5,866 nucleotides of DNA, taken from an uncultured Paracoccaceae bacterium. Its GTDB lineage: Bacteria > Pseudomonadota > Alphaproteobacteria > Rhodobacterales > Rhodobacteraceae. The stretch is taken from assembly GCA_937916485.1 (NCBI GenBank), contig CALFSV010000226.1:1-5866 (forward strand), in the 5' to 3' direction. The position numbers and the translations under genes were made by a program. Positions 1 through 5,866 of this stretch are shown piece by piece. The notes under the pieces are model-generated. The model was not told the DNA's origin. It did no database searches and saw only the letters and a list, made by a program, of their open reading frames with translations. How positions within the stretch are numbered: position 1 is the first letter of the stretch; every line of letters starts with the position of its first letter.

Positions 1-815
1 TATCCGTTGATCGGATCGTGGGCAGACGTCTGGTCGGTGACCATGTCAGGGCGGATGCCACGACGGTACAATTCAGGGAAGATATCGGCGGCATTGCCAA
101 GCAGACCAACTGACTTTGCCTCTCCGGCTTTGGTCCACTTGTCGATCATGGCAAGTGCCTCGTCCAAGGTATCGGCGCGTTCATCGACGTACTTGGTGCG
201 CAAACGGAAATCGATGCTGTCGGGGTTACATTCCACCGCAAGGCAACACGCCCCTGCCATAACGGCGGCCAAAGGCTGTGCGCCGCCCATCCCCCCAAGG
301 CCACCTGTCAGAATCCATTTGCCCGTCAAATCTCCATCGTAATGCTGACGGCCCGCCTCAACGAATGTCTCATAAGTTCCCTGAACGATGCCCTGCGATC
401 CGATGTAAATCCACGATCCGGCAGTCATCTGACCGTACATCGCAAGACCCTTTTTATCGAGTTCGTTAAAGTGGTCCCATGTGGCCCAATGCGGCACAAG
501 GTTGGAGTTCGCGATCAGAACGCGCGGCGCATCTGTATGCGTTTTGATCACGGCTACAGGGCGCCCTGACTGCACGATCATCGTCTCGTCCGCCTCAAGG
601 TCTTTCATCGTCGCGACCATCGCATCGAAGTCCGACCACGTTCGCGCGGCACGGCCAATGCCGCCATAGACCACCAGCTCATGCGGGTTTTCAGCGACAT
701 CGGGATGCAGGTTGTTCATCAACATCCGCATAGGCGCTTCGGTTTGCCAGCTTTTTGCATTTAGTTCCGGCCCTGTTGGCGGGTAAACATCGCGGGTATT
801 TTTGCGGTCTGACAT
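1..815 (-). CDS. hutU: Urocanate hydratase (urocanase), N-terminal part, cut by window edge
   Basis: Cytoplasmic NAD+-dependent enzyme that adds water to urocanate to give 4-imidazolone-5-propionate, the second step of histidine breakdown. The ATG at 815-813 opens a frame that I translated by hand; it runs for 271 codons without a stop to the left edge of the window. The family is about 550-560 residues, so roughly half is visible. Recognisable segments are YGGIGRAAR (50-58), [12 protein letters not shown] (82-93), [18 protein letters not shown] (126-143), the glycine-rich nucleotide-binding stretch [18 protein letters not shown] (171-188) and [12 protein letters not shown] (201-212). The visible end reads TSAHDPING, typical of urocanases. 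The conserved catalytic cysteine region lies beyond the window. It is the fourth gene of the leftward operon, 10 bases after hutG, with a very strong Shine-Dalgarno sequence. Identification is near certain; intactness of the missing half cannot be judged. Confidence 0.97.
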   Translation of the reverse strand, partial: MSDRKNTRDVYPPTGPELNAKSWQTEAPMRMLMNNLHPDVAENPHELVVYGGIGRAARTWSDFDAMVATMKDLEADETMIVQSGRPVAVIKTHTDAPRVLIANSNLVPHWATWDHFNELDKKGLAMYGQMTAGSWIYIGSQGIVQGTYETFVEAGRQHYDGDLTGKWILTGGLGGMGGAQPLAAVMAGACCLAVECNPDSIDFRLRTKYVDERADTLDEALAMIDKWTKAGEAKSVGLLGNAADIFPELYRRGIRPDMVTDQTSAHDPING

Positions 816-820
816 GTGAG

Positions 821-827
821 CCTCCTT
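821..827 (-). promoter_or_regulatory. Ribosome binding site of hutU, overlapping the hutG stop
   Basis: On the minus strand AAGGAGG lies 5 bases before the hutU ATG at 815. Its first two bases are the last two of the hutG TAA stop (828-826), so stop and Shine-Dalgarno together read TAAGGAGG. This is close to a perfect anti-16S match and fixes the hutU start. Confidence 0.85.
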
Positions 828-1629
828 AGTGAGTGAGTGCGCCGCTGCGGGCAAGTTTATCGAGGGAATTCAGGACGCCGCCCAAGACAGATCGTAGCGC
901 CGTGGCGCGATCGCTCTGATAAGACCAAGGCGGTGTTTCAGTCACATAACCGCGTTGGGCGGTTTCCATCTGGATGGCATGAACAGCGTCTTCAGGCTGC
1001 CCGTAATGCCGCGTTGTCCAGCCGCCTTTAAAGCGGCCGTTCAGCACGGTATCGTAGGTTTTGGCGGCGGCGCACTGCGCATGAACCGCCTGTTCGATCT
1101 CGGGCGCACAGGTCGCGCCCATGTTTGTACCAATGTTGAACACAGGCAACACGCCGTCGAATAGGAACGCAATTTCGGACCGGATCGAATGACAGTCATA
1201 CAAGATCGCGACGCCGTGTTTGGCTTTGATACGGGCCAGTTCATCAGCGAGTGCGGAATGATAAGGCGCGTGATAAGCAAGGCGGCGCGCTTCGATTTCA
1301 TCTTCCGACGGGGCTTGATTATCTTGCCAGATATCGAGCCCGTCAAAATCCGTCAACGGGCAAAGCGTTGTGGTGTTCTGGCCAGGATATAGCGACGCCC
1401 CTTCGGGATCGCGGTTAGCGTCGATCACATAGCGGTGCACATTAGATTTCACGACGGTCGCGCCCTTCAACAGCCCATCATAAAGCTGCGTGATGTGCCA
1501 ATCCGTATCGGCCAATCCCTGTCCGACGACGTTCAATCGCCTCATTAGATCATCAGGAACGAAGGTGCCGCCATGGGGCTGGGCCAACACGACAGGGCTG
1601 TCGCCTCGCATGACGTCAAAGACGCTCAC
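826..1629 (-). CDS. hutG: N-formylglutamate deformylase (amidohydrolase)
   Basis: Hydrolyses N-formyl-L-glutamate to L-glutamate and formate, the last step of the five-step histidine pathway. The 267-residue product matches the usual length of this family (FGase, PF05013). Motifs in order: VVLAQPHGG (13-21), DTDWHI (41-46), NRDPEG (72-77), YDCHSI (144-149), [12 protein letters not shown] (201-212) and [10 protein letters not shown] (220-229). The His and Asp/Glu residues in these segments are those expected of a metal-dependent hydrolase; I infer their roles from the family. The start is GTG at 1629, overlapping the hutH stop by 4 bases. An in-frame TGA at 1635-1633 prevents any longer start. 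An ATG at 1611 is possible, but it would remove the FDV lead-in that family members usually have before RGDSP. The pairing with hutF separates this gene from formimidoylglutamases, which are also sometimes called HutG. Confidence 0.96.
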   Translation of the reverse strand: MSVFDVMRGDSPVVLAQPHGGTFVPDDLMRRLNVVGQGLADTDWHITQLYDGLLKGATVVKSNVHRYVIDANRDPEGASLYPGQNTTTLCPLTDFDGLDIWQDNQAPSEDEIEARRLAYHAPYHSALADELARIKAKHGVAILYDCHSIRSEIAFLFDGVLPVFNIGTNMGATCAPEIEQAVHAQCAAAKTYDTVLNGRFKGGWTTRHYGQPEDAVHAIQMETAQRGYVTETPPWSYQSDRATALRSVLGGVLNSLDKLARSGALTH

Positions 1630-3164
1630 TCCTCAAATCTCGGCATATCTACGCCGGACAAGGCGGGCAAATCGCCGGACGCAATCAGGGTCGTTGCGCT
1701 CACGATATCTGGCGCAAGGTAGCGGTCCTCGCCCATCGTTGCCACGCCTTTGCGCAAACGGGCTATACAATTGGCAAGTGGGCCACTGGTCGTCAAAGGT
1801 GCGCGAAATTCGACGCCCTGTGCGGCGCACAGCAGTTCAACTCCAATAATCGCGTGCAGATTTTGCAGCATGCGTTGCAGGCGATATGCACCGTGCGCTG
1901 CCATACTGACATGATCTTCTTGATTGGCGGAAGTCGGAGTGGAATCAGTCACACACGGGTTCGCGAGGTGCTTGTTTTCGGACATCAGTGCCGCAGTGGT
2001 AACCTCGGCAATCATATAACCTGAATTGAGGCCGGGGTTCGGTGTCAAGAACGGAGGAAGGTCAAATGACAGTGTCGGATCGACCATCAGGGCCACACGA
2101 CGTTGAGCAATCGCCCCAATTTCAGACAGCGCGAGCGCGATCATATCCGCCGCAAAGCCTACAGGTTCGGCGTGAAAATTACCGCCCGACACGATCATGT
2201 CCGCATCAACCAACACTAACGGATTATCAGTCGCTGCGTTGGCCTCGATCCGCAAAGTCATTGCCGCTTGGCGCAAAATATCCATCGCAGCGCCCGTGAC
2301 CTGCGGCTGGCAACGGATGCAATATGGGTCCTGCACCCGGGTGTCGCCTTCGCGGTGGCTTTCGCGAATTTCGGACCCCTCAAGCAAGCTGCGCATCGTG
2401 GCGGCCGCTTCGATTTGACCGCGATGGCCGCGCAGGGCGTGAATTTCTGGCTGCAACGGTGCCGTCGATCCCATGATTGCGTCGGTCGACATTGCCGACG
2501 TTACCAGTGCCGCGTTCGCCGCATCCCACGCGCCGAACAACCCAGATAATGCGAATGCGGTCGAAAACTGTGTGCCGTTGATGAACGCCAACCCCTCTTT
2601 CGGACCAAGCGGGATCGGGGTCAGGCCCGCCTTTTCCAAAGCAACACGACCCGGCATGACCACGCCCTCGAACTCGGCTTCGCCTTCGCCAATGATCACG
2701 GCGGTCAAATGTGCCAACGGGGCCAGATCACCAGACGCACCGACCGACCCCTGGGCCGGAATAACGGGCGTTACACCCTTGGCAAGCATGCCTTGCAGCA
2801 ATTCAATCAACGACCAACGTACACCGGACGCACCACGCCCCAGCGACAGTAATTTCAACACCATGATCAGGCGGGCGTGGGCTCGTGAAATCGGCTCTCC
2901 GACGCCACAGCAATGGGACAAGATCAGGTTGCGCTGCAGCGTTGCCGTGTCTTTGTTTTCGATCTTGATGCTGGCCAGTTTACCGAAGCCGGTGTTAACA
3001 CCGTAAACAGGCACGTCGCTAGCAACCGCTTTGGCGATTCGCGCAGCGGCGGTTTCAACTGCGTCGCGGCACGACAGGTCAAGCGCGACGTCGGCCTCAT
3101 TGTGATACACTTGGGCAAGGTCTCGTAAGGTGACTGCACCCGGCGTCAAAGTCAGTAGGGTCAC
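1626..3164 (-). CDS. hutH: Histidine ammonia-lyase (histidase)
   Basis: Cytoplasmic lyase that removes ammonia from L-histidine to give trans-urocanate, the committed step of the pathway. The 512-residue length is normal for bacterial HutH. The Ala143-Ser144-Gly145 triad, within [16 protein letters not shown], is the one that cyclises to the MIO electrophile. Other active-site elements of the family are in place: YGVNTGFG (Tyr54), SHCCGVGE (His84), FINGTQ (Asn196), [11 protein letters not shown] (Tyr281), GGNFHAEP (Phe330) and NQEDHVS (Glu415). They sit one position later than the well-studied Pseudomonas putida numbering as I recall it. The start is GTG at 3164, with GGAGG 6 bases upstream on the minus strand, inside the end of hutI. 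It overlaps hutI by 4 bases at one end and hutG by 4 bases at the other, indicating a translationally coupled operon. The enzyme appears fully functional. Confidence 0.98.
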   Translation of the reverse strand: MTLLTLTPGAVTLRDLAQVYHNEADVALDLSCRDAVETAAARIAKAVASDVPVYGVNTGFGKLASIKIENKDTATLQRNLILSHCCGVGEPISRAHARLIMVLKLLSLGRGASGVRWSLIELLQGMLAKGVTPVIPAQGSVGASGDLAPLAHLTAVIIGEGEAEFEGVVMPGRVALEKAGLTPIPLGPKEGLAFINGTQFSTAFALSGLFGAWDAANAALVTSAMSTDAIMGSTAPLQPEIHALRGHRGQIEAAATMRSLLEGSEIRESHREGDTRVQDPYCIRCQPQVTGAAMDILRQAAMTLRIEANAATDNPLVLVDADMIVSGGNFHAEPVGFAADMIALALSEIGAIAQRRVALMVDPTLSFDLPPFLTPNPGLNSGYMIAEVTTAALMSENKHLANPCVTDSTPTSANQEDHVSMAAHGAYRLQRMLQNLHAIIGVELLCAAQGVEFRAPLTTSGPLANCIARLRKGVATMGEDRYLAPDIVSATTLIASGDLPALSGVDMPRFEE

Positions 3165-4378
3165 AATTGGCCTCCAAATATACGTTGGTGGAGTGGGTTG
3201 AACCCGATCCGATATGCAAGCTCGGCAGGATGTGCGGCGTTCCAGACAGCAAGATCAGCGCGCTTGCCCGCCGCAATGGTCCCGCGATCAGACAGGCCAA
3301 GTGCGCGAGCGGCGTTGCAGGTGGTTCCTGCCAGCGCCTCTTGCGGGGTCATGCAAAATAATGTGGACGCCATGTTCATTGCTAAGAGAAGCGATGTCAT
3401 CGGGGACGAACCGGGGTTGGCATCCGTGGCGACAGCCATCGCCACGTTGTGTTTGCGCAAAAGATCAATGGGCGGCATTTGCGTTTCACGCAGCGTATAG
3501 AAGGCGCCAGGCAAGATCACGGCTGTGGTCCCCGCCTTTGCCATTGCTTTGACGCCGTCTTCGTCCAGATATTCAATGTGGTCCGCTGACATCGCGCCAT
3601 AACGCGCAGCCATCGCCGTTCCACCCAGATTGGACAATTGTTCAGCATGGATTTTAACAGGCAAACCTAATTCTCGAGCAACAACAAACATCCGCGCGAC
3701 CTGCGCCGGTTGAAACGCAATACCCTCGCAAAACGCATCAACGGCATCAACCAAGCCCTCGGCGTGCGCGGAGCGTAGCGTAGGAATACCGACGTCGGTA
3801 ATATAGTCATCGCCGCGCCCCGCGTATTCAGGCGGCACCGCGTGGGCCCCAAGATAGGTCGTCTTGATGGTCACAGGGCGGACGTCCGCCAACCGGCGCG
3901 CGGCGCGTAACATCCGCAGCTCAACATCCAAATTCAGCCCGTAGCCCGACTTGATTTCAATCGTGCAAACGCCCTCGGCGATCAATGCATCCAATCGTGG
4001 CAATGCATCAGCGACCAGCGCATCCTCGGATGCATCTCGGGTTGATTTGACGGTCGAGATGATGCCGCCACCTGCCCGCGCAACGTCTTCGTAAGACGCG
4101 CCGTTCAGGCGCATTTCAAATTCCATGGCGCGATTGCCGCCGAACACCAAATGCGTGTGGCAATCGATCAGCGCGGGAGTAACCAACCTACCGCCAAGAT
4201 CATGCACGGTTCCGTCGCTGTACTCGACAGGCAAACTTGCGAACATACCAACCCAAGCAACCGTATCGCCGCTTAGGACAACCGTGTCTGCATCACCGGA
4301 CTCATAAGATGGTTTGTCGTGGCACATCATGGCGATGTGGCCGTTGGTTAGGATAGAATAAGGCAATTGATTCCTCAT
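3161..4378 (-). CDS. hutI: Imidazolonepropionase
   Basis: Metal-dependent amidohydrolase that opens the ring of 4-imidazolone-5-propionate to give N-formimidoyl-L-glutamate, step three of the pathway. From the ATG at 4378 the product has 405 residues, the usual length. Metal and substrate motifs by that numbering: [15 protein letters not shown] (His74 and His76 as metal ligands, Arg83), KSGYG (143-147), LGAHAVP (His179), KIHAEQLSN (His244 ligand, Glu247 catalytic), ADHIEYL (His267) and ATDANPGSS (Asp319 ligand). The frame stays open to an ATG at 4432, which would add 18 residues. I prefer 4378 because a good promoter covers 4403-4431 and would start transcription downstream of 4432, and because the extra residues do not resemble HutI N-termini. 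Neither start has a clear Shine-Dalgarno sequence. It is the first gene of the leftward operon and overlaps hutH by 4 bases. Confidence 0.95.
   Translation of the reverse strand: MRNQLPYSILTNGHIAMMCHDKPSYESGDADTVVLSGDTVAWVGMFASLPVEYSDGTVHDLGGRLVTPALIDCHTHLVFGGNRAMEFEMRLNGASYEDVARAGGGIISTVKSTRDASEDALVADALPRLDALIAEGVCTIEIKSGYGLNLDVELRMLRAARRLADVRPVTIKTTYLGAHAVPPEYAGRGDDYITDVGIPTLRSAHAEGLVDAVDAFCEGIAFQPAQVARMFVVARELGLPVKIHAEQLSNLGGTAMAARYGAMSADHIEYLDEDGVKAMAKAGTTAVILPGAFYTLRETQMPPIDLLRKHNVAMAVATDANPGSSPMTSLLLAMNMASTLFCMTPQEALAGTTCNAARALGLSDRGTIAAGKRADLAVWNAAHPAELAYRIGFNPLHQRIFGGQL
3171..3175 (-). promoter_or_regulatory. Ribosome binding site of hutH, inside the hutI 3' end
   Basis: GGAGG on the minus strand lies 6 bases before the GTG start of hutH at 3164 and within the last codons of hutI. 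It decides between the GTG start and internal alternatives. Confidence 0.75.
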
Positions 4379-4391
4379 AGTCAGAAACGGC

Positions 4392-4402
4392 TTGTCAGGC
4401 AA
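4392..4402. promoter_or_regulatory. Short imperfect palindrome, possible operator
   Basis: TTGTCAGGCAA is an 11-base palindrome with one mismatched pair. It covers the -35 box of the hutF promoter and the predicted start point of the hutI transcript, so one bound repressor could block both directions. The TTG...CAA outer arms resemble GntR/HutC-type operators, but the core does not fit the classical TTGTATATACAA form. Assigning it to HutC is therefore speculative. Confidence 0.25.
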
Positions 4403-4431
4403 ATTGTATGGTCTTAAGATTTTTATGTCCA
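4403..4431 (-). promoter_or_regulatory. Predicted sigma70-like promoter of the hutIHGU operon
   Basis: On the minus strand, TGGACA (4431-4426) and TACAAT (4408-4403) are separated by 17 bases. Each hexamer matches the bacterial consensus at five of six positions. Transcription would start near 4396, giving a leader of about 18 bases before the hutI ATG at 4378. Found by eye; strength and actual use are inferred. Confidence 0.55.
4412..4419. promoter_or_regulatory. Perfect 8-base palindrome TCTTAAGA in the divergent promoter
   Basis: TCTTAAGA overlaps the hutF -10 box and lies in the spacer of the hutI promoter. It is short enough to arise by chance, and is noted because of its position between two divergent promoters. 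No known operator is recognised. Confidence 0.2.
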
Positions 4432-4438
4432 TTCATAA

Positions 4439-4442
4439 TGGA
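4439..4442 (+). promoter_or_regulatory. Ribosome binding site of hutF
   Basis: GGAG (4439-4442) lies 8 bases before the ATG at 4451, which is suitable spacing. It supports this start for hutF. Confidence 0.65.
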
Positions 4443-4450
4443 GTCGCAAA

Positions 4451-5815
4451 ATGAAAGTTTTCGCAAAACGCGCCTATATCGGATCTACATGGGCTCATGA
4501 TGTCCGCCTGACCCTGCACGATGGAAAAATCACGCAAATAGAGACGTCTGTTCAAACCGAGGCAGACGACATCTGTGTTGATACTTTGTTGCCTGCACTG
4601 TCGAACCTGCACAGCCACAGCTTTCAGCGTGCAATGGCGGGCATGACTGAATTTCGCGCAACGGGCCGCGAGAGCTTTTGGACGTGGCGCGATCTCATGT
4701 ATCGCTTCCTTGATCACCTGACGCCCGACCAGATCGGCGCGATCGCTGCACTTGCGTTCATGGAGATGCAGAAATCCGGCTACGCCGCCGTCGGTGAATT
4801 TCATTACATTCACCACGCGCCCGGCGGTAAGTCCTATGATGATCGGGCCGAACTTTCCAACCAAATCATGGCGGCAGCAAAGACGACAGGGATCGGCCTG
4901 ACCCACCTGCCCGTTCTGTATTCTTACGGCGGTGTCGGGCAACATCCACTGGCGGGTGGGCAGCTTCGATTTGGAAATACGGTGGATCAATTTGCCGATT
5001 TGGTCGATCAGTGCAGATCGATCGCAGCGTCGCACAATCACGACACACAGGTTGGCATTGCACCCCATTCGCTGCGCGCAACGTCACCCGATGATCTTGC
5101 GCAAATCACGCAGAGCCACGGCGACGGGCCAATTCACATTCATATCGCCGAACAAACCAAAGAAGTCGAAAACGTGCTGGAGGTTCTTGGCGCACGCCCT
5201 GTTGAGTGGCTACTGGACAATGCCGACGTCGATGCACGCTGGTGCCTGATCCACGCGACGCACATGACAGAGGACGAAACTATCAGAATGGCCAAAACCG
5301 GCGCAGTTGCGGGCCTTTGTCCTGTGACCGAAGCAAACCTTGGCGACGGAATATTCAACGGCGCGACCTATTTGAATGCAGGTGGTGCGATTGGCATCGG
5401 GACTGATTCCAACGTAAACATCGCGTTGGCTGAAGAATTGCGCCTGCTGGAATATTCACAACGTCTGAAGCACCGTGAACGCAATGTTCTGGTCCGTAAC
5501 GATGGATCAACCGGTGAGACACTTTATAGCGGGGCCGCATTGGGCGGGGCGCAGGCAATTGGGCGAAATGCAGGTATCATCGGTGTGGGCAAACTGGCCG
5601 ATCTTGTTGCAATTGACAGCACTGATCCAGCTTTATGTGCGCTGACTGACAGTCAAATCCTCGACGGATATGTGTTTGCGGCAAAAGATAACATCGTAAC
5701 AGATGTCTGGTCCGCGGGCCGTCACATGGTGCAAGATGGTCAACACGTGGATCAGTTTGAGATTAAGGCGCGATACCGCGCAGCTATTGCTGACCTTATG
5801 GCTACGATCGGGTAG
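4451..5815 (+). CDS. hutF: Formimidoylglutamate deiminase (amidohydrolase superfamily)
   Basis: Hydrolyses N-formimidoyl-L-glutamate to N-formyl-L-glutamate and ammonia, step four of the pathway, supplying the substrate of HutG. The 454-residue length is normal for HutF. The zinc-site motifs are complete: NLHSHSFQRAMAG (His54, His56), IHIHIAEQTKEVE (His231 ligand, Glu234 catalytic), LIHATH (His268) and GIGTDSN (Asp319 ligand). Further family segments are RESFWTWR (73-80), YAAVGEFHYIHH (111-122), GIAPHSLRA (202-210, substrate-binding Arg209) and GLCPVTEANLGDGIF (288-302). The SHSFQRAMAG and TEANLGDG signatures separate it from guanine deaminase and chlorohydrolase relatives. It reads away from hutIHGU and has its own promoter and GGAG site. 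It stops at TAG 5813-5815. No truncation or missing key residue is seen. Confidence 0.97.
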   Translation: MKVFAKRAYIGSTWAHDVRLTLHDGKITQIETSVQTEADDICVDTLLPALSNLHSHSFQRAMAGMTEFRATGRESFWTWRDLMYRFLDHLTPDQIGAIAALAFMEMQKSGYAAVGEFHYIHHAPGGKSYDDRAELSNQIMAAAKTTGIGLTHLPVLYSYGGVGQHPLAGGQLRFGNTVDQFADLVDQCRSIAASHNHDTQVGIAPHSLRATSPDDLAQITQSHGDGPIHIHIAEQTKEVENVLEVLGARPVEWLLDNADVDARWCLIHATHMTEDETIRMAKTGAVAGLCPVTEANLGDGIFNGATYLNAGGAIGIGTDSNVNIALAEELRLLEYSQRLKHRERNVLVRNDGSTGETLYSGAALGGAQAIGRNAGIIGVGKLADLVAIDSTDPALCALTDSQILDGYVFAAKDNIVTDVWSAGRHMVQDGQHVDQFEIKARYRAAIADLMATIG

Positions 5816-5831
5816 TCAGATAAAAGCTACC
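5811..5831 (+). repeat. Weak inverted repeat at the hutF stop
   Basis: GGTAG (5811-5815) and CTACC (5827-5831) could pair as a 5-base stem with an 11-base loop spanning the hutF stop codon. No run of T follows, so it does not look like an intrinsic terminator. Confidence 0.2.
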
Positions 5832-5838
5832 TCATAGA

Positions 5839-5866
5839 ATGAAAACAAAAAGAACGTCACCGCAAT
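5839..5866 (+). CDS. Possible start of a further gene, cut by window edge
   Basis: An ATG at 5839, 23 bases after the hutF stop and in the same direction, opens nine codons (MKTKRTSPQ) that are still open at the window end. The basic, polar start would suit a small cytosolic or DNA-binding protein, and a regulator next to hutF would make sense. However, there is no clear Shine-Dalgarno sequence and nine codons prove nothing. It could equally be non-coding. Confidence 0.2.

Larger units (their letters stand above)
4392..4420 (+). promoter_or_regulatory. Predicted sigma70-like promoter of hutF
   Basis: TTGTCA (4392-4397, five of six to the -35 consensus) and TAAGAT (4415-4420, four of six to the -10 consensus) are 17 bases apart. 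The transcript would start near 4427, leaving about 24 bases of leader with a GGAG site before the hutF ATG at 4451. It overlaps the opposite promoter almost completely. Confidence 0.5.

Noticed and set aside
7..342. 111-residue plus-strand frame opposite hutU
   Set aside because: Antisense shadow of the conserved urocanase NAD-binding region; no independent coding evidence.
2473..3006. 177-residue plus-strand frame opposite hutH
   Set aside because: Antisense shadow of the hutH MIO region; proline/serine/alanine-rich with no domain or ribosome binding site.
4430..4450. 18-base intergenic gap between hutI (start 4432) and hutF
   Set aside because: This depends on the long hutI start, which would lie upstream of the predicted hutI transcript start; the 4378 start gives a 72-base control region instead.
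4433..5068. 211-residue minus-strand frame opposite hutF, ending just before the 4432 ATG of the hutI frame
   Set aside because: It lies wholly antisense to the clearly coding first half of hutF, has no recognisable domain, and its composition is that of a mirror frame of a GC-rich gene.
5811..5831. Intrinsic terminator after hutF
   Set aside because: The GGTAG/CTACC stem is only 5 bases with an 11-base loop, and no T-run follows on either strand.
1..5866. Mobile element, CRISPR array, tRNA/rRNA or novel defence-like system
   Set aside because: No repeats with regular spacing, transposase motifs, terminal inverted repeats or structured RNA were seen; nearly all of the window is occupied by recognisable hut genes.

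Overview
This window is a histidine-utilisation (hut) locus and little else. All five enzymes of the formimidoylglutamate-deiminase version of histidine breakdown are present. The protein sequences, moderately high GC content and hut gene order suggest a Roseobacter-group member of the Rhodobacteraceae (Alphaproteobacteria). That placement is an inference from protein style; there is no rRNA or other phylogenetic marker here.

Layout: a tightly packed four-gene operon runs leftwards in the order hutI (start 4378), hutH, hutG, hutU. hutU is cut by the left edge of the window, so only its first 271 codons are visible. The junctions are very tight: hutI/hutH and hutH/hutG each overlap by 4 bases (GTGA), and hutG and hutU are 10 bases apart. 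hutF runs rightwards from 4451 to 5815. Between hutI and hutF lies a 72-base divergent control region, 4379-4450. It holds two overlapping sigma70-like promoters facing away from each other and two short palindromes that could be operators. The last 51 bases after hutF hold no clear feature, apart from a possible start of another gene at 5839.

How the genes work together: HutH deaminates L-histidine to urocanate; HutU hydrates urocanate to imidazolone propionate; HutI opens the ring to N-formimidoyl-L-glutamate; HutF removes ammonia to give N-formyl-L-glutamate; HutG hydrolyses that to L-glutamate and formate. The locus therefore uses the five-step route (HutF plus HutG), not the four-step formimidoylglutamase route. 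No histidine or urocanate transporter and no complete HutC-type regulator is visible, so these would have to lie outside the window.

I looked for an undescribed system and did not find one. The coding content is ordinary central catabolism with intact catalytic motifs. The points worth a second look are the compact divergent promoter, the start site of hutI, and the translational coupling of the GTG-started genes.
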